Shown one piece after another: positions 57,425 to 64,000 of a stretch of 64,000 bases of DNA; positions within the stretch are counted from its first letter, which is position 1; the number at the start of each line of letters is the position of its first letter. The DNA lies in the NCBI RefSeq assembly GCF_040802235.1, contig NC_133170.1, positions 44,587,501 through 44,651,500 on the forward strand. Reading direction: 5' to 3'. Made by a program: the position numbers and the translations under genes. The DNA is from Manis javanica (taxonomy: Eukaryota; Chordata; Mammalia; Pholidota; Manidae). The notes below the pieces were generated by a model that saw only the letters and a program-made list of their open reading frames with translations, was not told where the DNA came from and did not search any database.

Positions 57425-58795
57425 TAAAAGTGAGGTCAGTCAGCACAGTTATGTGTAGAACAATATTAGGGGTTTCTGTTGAAATAAAACAATTTTTATT
57501 GAATTTCCACTTCATCTTTTCTTCTTTACTGCCAAACAACATAATATCTTCAGGCAATGAGAAAAGGATTTTATTTATGTGAAACTTGGATGATAAAATT
57601 AGGCAGCCCACATCTCCTCCTCTTTCTGGAAGGAAATAGACTCTGTACTTAAACTAATTTCTTTTTCAATTGAAGGGCTTTATTCAGATGTATTTCTTCT
57701 TTCAGAAATATGCATATTAACAGACTTTCATTTTATGTTTTGAGAATAAATAACTTTTTGTATTGTATAAGCCACAATATTCATTATGCAAAATGTAGAA
57801 GAGTCCGTTTAAAATGTAAGGAAATAAAAATCATCGGTGTTCCTATCAGGCCGTGATAATCACTGGTAATGTGTTAATATATTTCTTTTTTGGACTGCCT
57901 AGATAAACAGATTTATTTCTCTCCTAATGGGACCACACTTTAAAAAGTTTTATTATCTATGTTTTAAAATGTAATAATATGTATTCTAAATGTTTTTCAA
58001 TGTCATTCTTCTGGAATATAATTTTTAGTGAGTTCTTCTGTTCGATATTCCCACTCACATTGTGCAGGTTCTTCATCAAACTGAAGAATTGATTCTAAAG
58101 TTAGAGGCAAAGTAAAAGACTACTGAAGAATATTTTGAAAAAAAAGGAATAACAACAAAAAAGTATATATCCTTTAACCTAGCAATGCATTTCTAGGGTA
58201 TGTTTAATAGAAATATCAGTACTTCTGCAGAAGGACACTTGTATAGGGAAACTCACTGCTGAGTTGCTTCTAATACTTCAAATTTAGGAGTCACTCAAGC
58301 ATTTTTCAGCAGGTGACCAGATATATGAAAGGTTTCTAAGATATATTGTCCAGCAGAAAAAATATCAAATTTAAGTGTAATTTGTTTAATGAAAATGAAA
58401 TAAGGAAGAACAAAGCCTTCTATATTTAAAAGGCATATAAAAGAAAGTCCACAAAGCTATCCACCCCAATAATAGCAGTCATTTTCTTTGGGGCAAGAAG
58501 TCATTTTCTTTGGGGATTCCAGAAGGACAAATGGAGCAATTATGTGGGAAATCATTGCATATTTACTCTATATTTGTGATTGGTTTACATTTTTATTTTG
58601 AGAATGTGGTTATTCATTATTTATCAGTTATTAATTATGCATGTATTTTTTATAAACAGTATCTAACATATTTTATAAAGCACCAAAACAAAAGAATTAA
58701 CAAAATAAATTTTTTGGAGCTTGCGATAGCTACCTTTACCAGGAGTATGTGTATTTATGATGGGGCAGTTGAAGTATCATTGAATAAGTGAGTTT
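57425..58795. other. Unassigned AT-rich sequence
   Basis: No exon or repeat family recognised. A 20-base phrase ending in 'tcattttctttgggg' is repeated in tandem near 58480-58515. Confidence 0.45.
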
Positions 58796-58799
58796 TAAG

Positions 58800-59640
58800 T
58801 TAAGGTGCAAAGGATTAACACCTGTGAAAGGCAAAAATGTCAGAGAAGCAGGAAACAGTATGTGTGAAGGCTCAGAGATAAGAAACAGCATGGCACATTT
58901 GAGGAATAGAACTAAAGTATGGCTGAAGCATCAAGATCATGGAAAGACTAACATAAAATAAGGGTGGTGAGATTAACATAGTTCAGATTATAAATGGCCT
59001 TGTGCTTAATCCATGGTAAAGTTTGGAGATCTGATGAGAAAGCAGAAATGAAAGAGTTTTAAAGTTCAGAGTTAACTTTGTGAATGGAATAAGATAGAGG
59101 TGTAATTTCATTTTTTTTGAATATCCAGTTTTCCCACTAATAATTGAAGAGACTGTCCTCTCCCTATTCAGTATTTTTGGTACACTTGTCAAATATTAAT
59201 TGACTGTGTGTGTGGGGTGGGGGAGGGTTATTTCTGGGCTCTGAATTTCATTCTTGACCTATATGTTGGTTTTATGCCAGTACCATAATGTTTTTCTTAT
59301 TGATCATATTTACATTTTAAAATTTCTAGTGCTTGAGATTGGAAACTGGATTGGAGGAGAGCCTATTGTATGAATAAGGAAGGCCAGTCAGTCTAAGTGA
59401 GGCACGTTGGTGAAGTGGACAGGATGGTAGCAGTGGATATGGAAACAAGTGGGTTGATTCAAGGAATATTCATAGAGAGGAATCTACAGAAATTGCTGGT
59501 AAGTTGGGTATGAAAGAAAAGACAATAACAGTAATGCTTTATGCTTTAGTGAAGAGGCATATGTAAAACACATGGAAAGGCTAAAAGTAAAACAATGAAA
59601 AAATTCAGGCAAGTACTAATGGCATCTAAATATTTAAGTT
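58800..59640 (-). mobile_element. L2 LINE fragment interrupted by an L1-derived insertion
   Basis: Antisense L2 covering the same region as 55500-56000: 'gcaggaaacagtatgtgtgaaggctcagagataag', 'aaatggccttgtgcttaatccatggtaaagtttggag' (the 'gccttgtaggccatggtaagga' block), then the insertion at 59069-59301, and L2 resumes at 'gatcatatttacattttaaaatttc' and 'ggaaactggattggagga', ending near 'ggtagcagtggatatgg' and beyond. Confidence 0.7.
59069..59301 (-). repeat. 233-bp L1 segment duplicated from 60935-61167
   Basis: Nearly identical to 60935-61167 (by eye, a few substitutions and small indels), in the same orientation. Here it is surrounded by L2 sequence; at 60935 it is part of a continuous L1. 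No A-tail and no target-site duplication are visible. Confidence 0.9.
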
Positions 59641-60156
59641 CTCCAGAATGATAAGAGTCCTATTTATTTTTCTAGTTTTATTGAGCTATTATTGACATAT
59701 AACATACATAAAGTTAAGGTGTTCAATGGGATGACTTGATACTTATGTATGTTGCAAAATGATTGTCACAAGAAGGTTAGATAGCAGCTCCACCTCTCAT
59801 ATTACTATGACTTCTTTTTGTGGTAATACCGTATAAAGTCTGTTCTCTTAACTACTTTCAAGTATATAATGCTTTGTTGTTGATTATAGTCACCATGCTG
59901 TACATTAGAGCCCCAGAGCTTCATCTTAGAGCTGGAAGTTCATTCCCTTTGACCAGCATCTGTTTGTTCACCCCACTCTACGTCCTCATGCAACCACCAT
60001 GCTGCTCTCTTTTTTGGAGTTCAGTTTTTTTAGATTCCACGTATAAGAATCTTTGATACTTGTCTCTGTCATATTTCAGTTAGAATGAGAGCCTCAAGAT
60101 TTATCCATGTTGTCACAAAAGGCAGGATTTCCATCTTTTTTATGGATGAAAATTAC

Positions 60157-60158
60157 TC

Positions 60159-60188
<30 letters not shown>
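60157..60188. repeat. (GT)n microsatellite
   Basis: A short GT run inside the L1 ORF2 C-terminal relic, at the same place in the element as the TG run at 2893-2929. Confidence 0.9.
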
Positions 60189-60189
<1 letters not shown>

Positions 60190-60934
60190 TGCTACATTTT
60201 CTTATATTCATCCTTCAGTGGACATTTAGGTGTTTCCTTATCTTGACTATTGTGAATAATGCTGCAATGAGTATTTCATTTACTTTTACTTCATTTACTT
60301 TAATAATTTCAGAAGTGGAATTCCTGGATCATATGGTAGTCCTATTTTTAAATTTTTGAGGAAGCTCCATACTACTTTACTAAGGACTGCACCAATTTAC
60401 ATTCCCACCAACAGGGCACCAGGGTTCCCTTTTATCCACATCCTTGCCAGTCTTTTTGATAATATCCATTCTAACAAGTGTACAGTGTCCTAAGTTGTGC
60501 TTTTGATTTGATTCCCCTGATGATCAGTGATGTTGAGAATCTTTTCATGTACTTGTTGGCCATTTAGATGTCTTCAGAAAAAAATGTCTATTCAAGTCTT
60601 CTGACCATTTTTAAAAATAAGATTATATGTTTTTTAAATACTGATTGATTCTTATTGTTTTATAAATTATTACTGAGTTCCTTATGTATTTTGGATATTA
60701 ACTCATTATCACATATGTGTTTTGCAAATATTCCCTCCATTCCGTAGGTAGGTTGCCTTTACATTTTGCGGATTGTTTCTTTTGCTGTGCAGAAGTTTTT
60801 GAATAGTTGTACCTGTCGATTATTGCTCATATCAAAAAAGCCTTGCAAAGACAATATCGATGAGCTTTTTCCCTATGTTTTAATTTAGTAGTTTTATAGT
60901 TTTTTGTCTTGTATTTAAGTCTTTAATACATTTG

Positions 60935-61167
60935 AGTTAACTTTGTGAATGGAATAAGATAGAGGTGCAATTTCATTTTTTTTTGAATATCCAGTTTTCC
61001 CACTATTAATTGAAGAGACTGTCCTCTCCCTATTCAGTGTTTTTGGTACACTTGTCAAATATTAGTTGACTGTGTGTGTTGGGGAGGGAGGGTTATTTCT
61101 GGGCTCTGAATTTCATTCTTGACCTATATGTTGGTTTTATGCCAGTACCATAATGTTTTGCTTATTA
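60935..61167 (-). repeat. Source copy of the 233-bp duplicated L1 segment
   Basis: Part of L1 ORF2, with normal L1 sequence continuing on both sides. It is the likely donor of the copy at 59069-59301. Confidence 0.9.
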
Positions 61168-62922
61168 TAGCTATGTAATGAAGTTTGAAAGCAGAAGTTA
61201 TGATGCCTTCAGCTTTTCTTTCTTATGATTGCTTTGGCTGTTAGGCTTCTTTTGTGGTTCCCTATCAATTTTAGGATTGTTTGTCCTTTCTGTAAAAAAT
61301 GCCATTGGAATTCTGATAGGACTTGTACTGATATTTTAATATTAGTTGTTCCAACCCATAAACACAGGATATCTTTCCATTTATTTGTGTCTTATTCAGT
61401 TTGTTTCATCAATATCTTGTTATTTTCATTGTACAGATCTTTTACCTCTTTGGTTAAATTTATTCTTCAGTGTTTTATTATTTTTTATGTTATAAATGGG
61501 ACGATTTTATTTTTCAGACCTTTGTTAGTATGTAAGATCATATCATCTGAAAACAGACAATTTCACTTTTATTTTTCCAATTTGGATGTCTTTTGTTTTT
61601 CTATCCCACTAGACTGCTCTAGGTAGGATTTCCAGGTGTTGAATAAGGGTGGTAAAAATGGGCATCATTGTCTTTTTCCTCATATTAGAGGAAAAGCTTT
61701 CAACCTTTCACTATTGAGTGTGATGTTAGCTGTGGATTTGTTATATATGGGCTTTATGTGTTGAGATATATCCCTTCTATACTCAAGTTGTTGAGAGATT
61801 TTATCATGAAAGGATGTTGAATCTTTTCAAATGCCTTTTTCTGTACCTATTGAAATGGGCATATGATTTTTTTCTTCCAATCTATTAACATGGCTGAAAT
61901 GGCCTCTCAGACCAATCTATTAACATGGCATATCACCTTTAATGATTTGCATATGTTGAGCCATCTTTGCATCCCAGGGATAAATGCCCTTTGACCATGG
62001 TGTGTGGAATTTGGCTTGCTAGTATTATATTGAGAATTTGTGCACCTATAATGCAAATGCATCTATAATGCTGGTCTCTTAAATGAGTTTGGAAATGTTC
62101 CCTCATTTTCAATTTTTTTTAAATTCCTCTTCTTCAACTTTAGTTTCAGAAGGATTGGTGTTCTTTTTTAAAGGTTTGGAAAATTCACCAGTGAAGCCAT
62201 TATCTCCTGGACCTTTCTTTGTTGGGAGTTTTTTAATTACTGATGCAATCTCCTTATTGGTAATTGATCTGTTCAAAATTTCCATTTCTTAATTATTCAG
62301 TTTTGGTAGGTTGCATGTTTCTAGGAATTTATCCACTTCTTCTAGGTAATCCTATTTGTTGGCTTATAATTGTTTATAGTAGTTGCTTAGGATCCTTTGT
62401 TTTTATGTGATGTCAGTTTTAATATTTCTTCTTTCATTTCTGATTTTATTTGAGTATTCTCTCTTTTTTTCTTAGTCTAGGTAAAAGTTTGTCAATTTTG
62501 TTTACCCTTTCAAAAGCTAGTTTATTTCCATCGATCTTTTCTATTGCTTTTCTGGTCTGTTTCATTTATTTCTGCTATTTCTTATTTCCTTCCTTCTGCT
62601 AACTTTGGGCTTAATTCTTATACTAGTTCCTTGAAGTGTAAGGTTAGGTTATTTATTTGAGATCTTTCTTTTTTCTTAATGTAGGAGTTTATTGCTAATA
62701 TACTTCCCTTGTAGAAGTTTTTTGTTGTTCTTTTTTTGCTGCTTCCCATAAGTTTTGCCATGTTTTGTTTCCATTTTCATTTGTCTCAAGATTTCTTTGA
62801 TTTTCGTTTTGATTTATCCTTTAATTCATTGAGTGTTCAGCAACATGTTGTTTAAATGCCACCTATTTGTGAATTTTCTGGTTTTCCTCCTGCTATCGAT
62901 TTCTAATTTAATACCGTTGTGT

Positions 62923-63204
62923 TCAGAAAAACATGTTTGGTAAGATTTCAGTCATCTTACATTTGCTAAAGTTAGGTTTTTGGTCTAATATATGTTCTAT
63001 CCTGGAGGATGTTTCATATGCACTTGAGAAAAATGTATATTTTGATACTTTGGGATGGAATGTTCTGTATTTGTCTATTAGTCCCATTTGTTCTATGAAG
63101 TACTTCAGATCCAGTGTTTCCTTATTGATTTTCTGGCTGGATGATTTATGCACTGTTGAAAGTAGAATATTGAAGTCCCCTGCTATTGTTGTATTGTTGC
63201 ACAT
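62923..63204 (-). pseudogene. L1 ORF2 endonuclease-domain remnant
   Basis: A 93-codon open piece of the apurinic-like endonuclease domain: GDFN (catalytic Asp and Asn) at residues about 9-12, then LKYFIEQMGLIDKYRTFHPK and YTFFSSAYETSSRIEHIL, matching the same block at 12640-12540 in the full-length L1. Stops lie on either side, and the SDH motif is lost at the end. Dead fragment of the surrounding L1. Confidence 0.85.
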
Positions 63205-64000
63205 TTTTCCCTCCAGACCTTTGAGTATTTGCTTAATGTAAGTGTTCTCATATTAAGTACATAGATATTTACAATTATTATATCTTCTTGATGAATTCAC
63301 CCGTGTCATTATATAATGACCTGCTTTGTCTCTTGTTAGTTTTCAACTTCTATTCTGTCTGATATAAGTATAGCTACCTTTGCTCTCTGTTAGTTTCTCC
63401 TCGCGTGAAATATCAGTTTCCATCCCCTCACTCTCAGTCTTCATATGTCATTAAAGCTGAAATAAATCTCTTGTAGACAGCACATATCTGAGTCTTGTTT
63501 TTTAATCCATTCAGCCACTCTGTGACTTTTGATTGGAGAATTTTTTCAGATTACATTTAAAGTAATTATTGCTAGATAAAGTCTTACTAATGCCACCTCA
63601 CTATTTTCTGGCTGGTTTGTACTTCCATTGTTCCTTTCTTCCTCTTTTACTGTCTTTCTCTGTGAATTGATGATTTTCCACAGTGATATACTTTGATTCC
63701 CTTTTTTTTGTCTTTTGTGTCTCTGTAAAAAGTTTTTATTTGATGGTTGTCAGGACTCTAACATAAAATATCTCATTGATACGAGTCTATTTTAAACGTA
63801 TGACAATCTGCTAGAGTGAGGCAAAGCCTGGGTCTACAGTAGTCAGCCTAGTGCTGGGCCCAGCTAGGAGCCTGGGTTTGTAGGGGCTGATTTTGCACCT
63901 GCTACCATGGGAAGCACCCAGGGCTATGGGAGCTGACAGATGCCAAGATGGGGCAGGGGGCTGGGTTCATGGTGGCCCACCAGGAGTCTGGTGTCACAGC

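Larger units (their letters stand above)
59665..64000 (-). mobile_element. Long old L1, running off the right edge
   Basis: On the minus strand, from the window end: a GC-rich L1M-type 5' region (64000 to about 63820, continuing as AT-rich 5' sequence to about 63560), then ORF2 from endonuclease to C-terminus (about 63550-60060), then 3'UTR ('ttattgagctattattgacatataacatac' at 59680). The plus strand keeps the ORF2 landmarks in the right order, including 'agaagtggaattcctggatcatatggtag' (60311) and 'tgccagtaccataatgtt' (61141). Reading frame lost. The T-rich start near 59665 may be the decayed tail. Confidence 0.88.

Noticed and set aside
1..64000. tRNA, rRNA or small RNA genes, CRISPR arrays, bacterial-type operons
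   Set aside because: I saw none. The repeat content is that of a mammalian nuclear genome.

Overview
This is a repeat-dense, AT-rich stretch of a placental mammal genome. I found no host protein-coding exon and no RNA gene that I can support. Almost everything recognisable is a mobile-element relic: LINE-1 (L1), LINE-2 (L2), HAL1-like LINEs, MIR SINEs, MLT1/MaLR LTRs, MER5A and MER3-like hAT fragments, and one nearly full-length Tigger1. Alu, rodent B1/B2, ruminant Bov and carnivore SINEs are absent. The youngest elements are L1s with a distinctive 3' end that I remember as very common in pangolin (Manis) assemblies. A laurasiatherian, probably a pangolin, is therefore my best guess, but this rests on memory and not on a search.

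Layout. 0-7.1 kb: two old antisense L1 3' ends, an MLT1 LTR, MIR, an L2 reverse-transcriptase fragment, two dinucleotide arrays and a CAC/CAT tract. 7.13-15.06 kb: a full-length antisense L1 with an 11-bp target-site duplication. It ends in about 1.8 kb of endogenous-retrovirus sequence (env plus a probable LTR portion) instead of its own tail. 15.1-24.1 kb: a TAG microsatellite, a HAL1/L1 ORF1-like relic, three old L1 3' ends, MIRs and long unassigned stretches. 24.1-27.8 kb: the 5' half of an old antisense L1. 27.8-33.1 kb: the most repeat-poor part. 33.13-35.47 kb: Tigger1 flanked by TA. 37.1-42.0 kb: an MLT1 and a pile-up of antisense L1 pieces. 43.4-45.3 kb: a HAL1-like relic. 45.92-47.07 kb: an L1 5' end lacking its 3' part yet flanked by a 12-bp direct repeat. 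47.96-48.63 kb: a young, 5'-truncated insertion of the same retrovirus-derived 3' end seen at 7 kb. 50-55 kb: MLT1, an unassigned LTR-like repeat, L2, MIR and a hAT relic. 55.2-59.6 kb: two L2 copies, one carrying a 233-bp insertion copied from the neighbouring L1. 59.7-64.0 kb: a long antisense L1 running off the window.

The most notable content is the L1-retrovirus chimera. An L1 appears to have inserted next to or inside a provirus in the same orientation, read through its own A-tail, used a poly(A) signal in the retroviral sequence, and retrotransposed as one unit. A second copy of the same terminus with its own target-site duplication shows that this end has been mobilised more than once. 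Nearly all L1 pieces lie on the minus strand, which would fit a large intron of a plus-strand gene, although no exon was seen.
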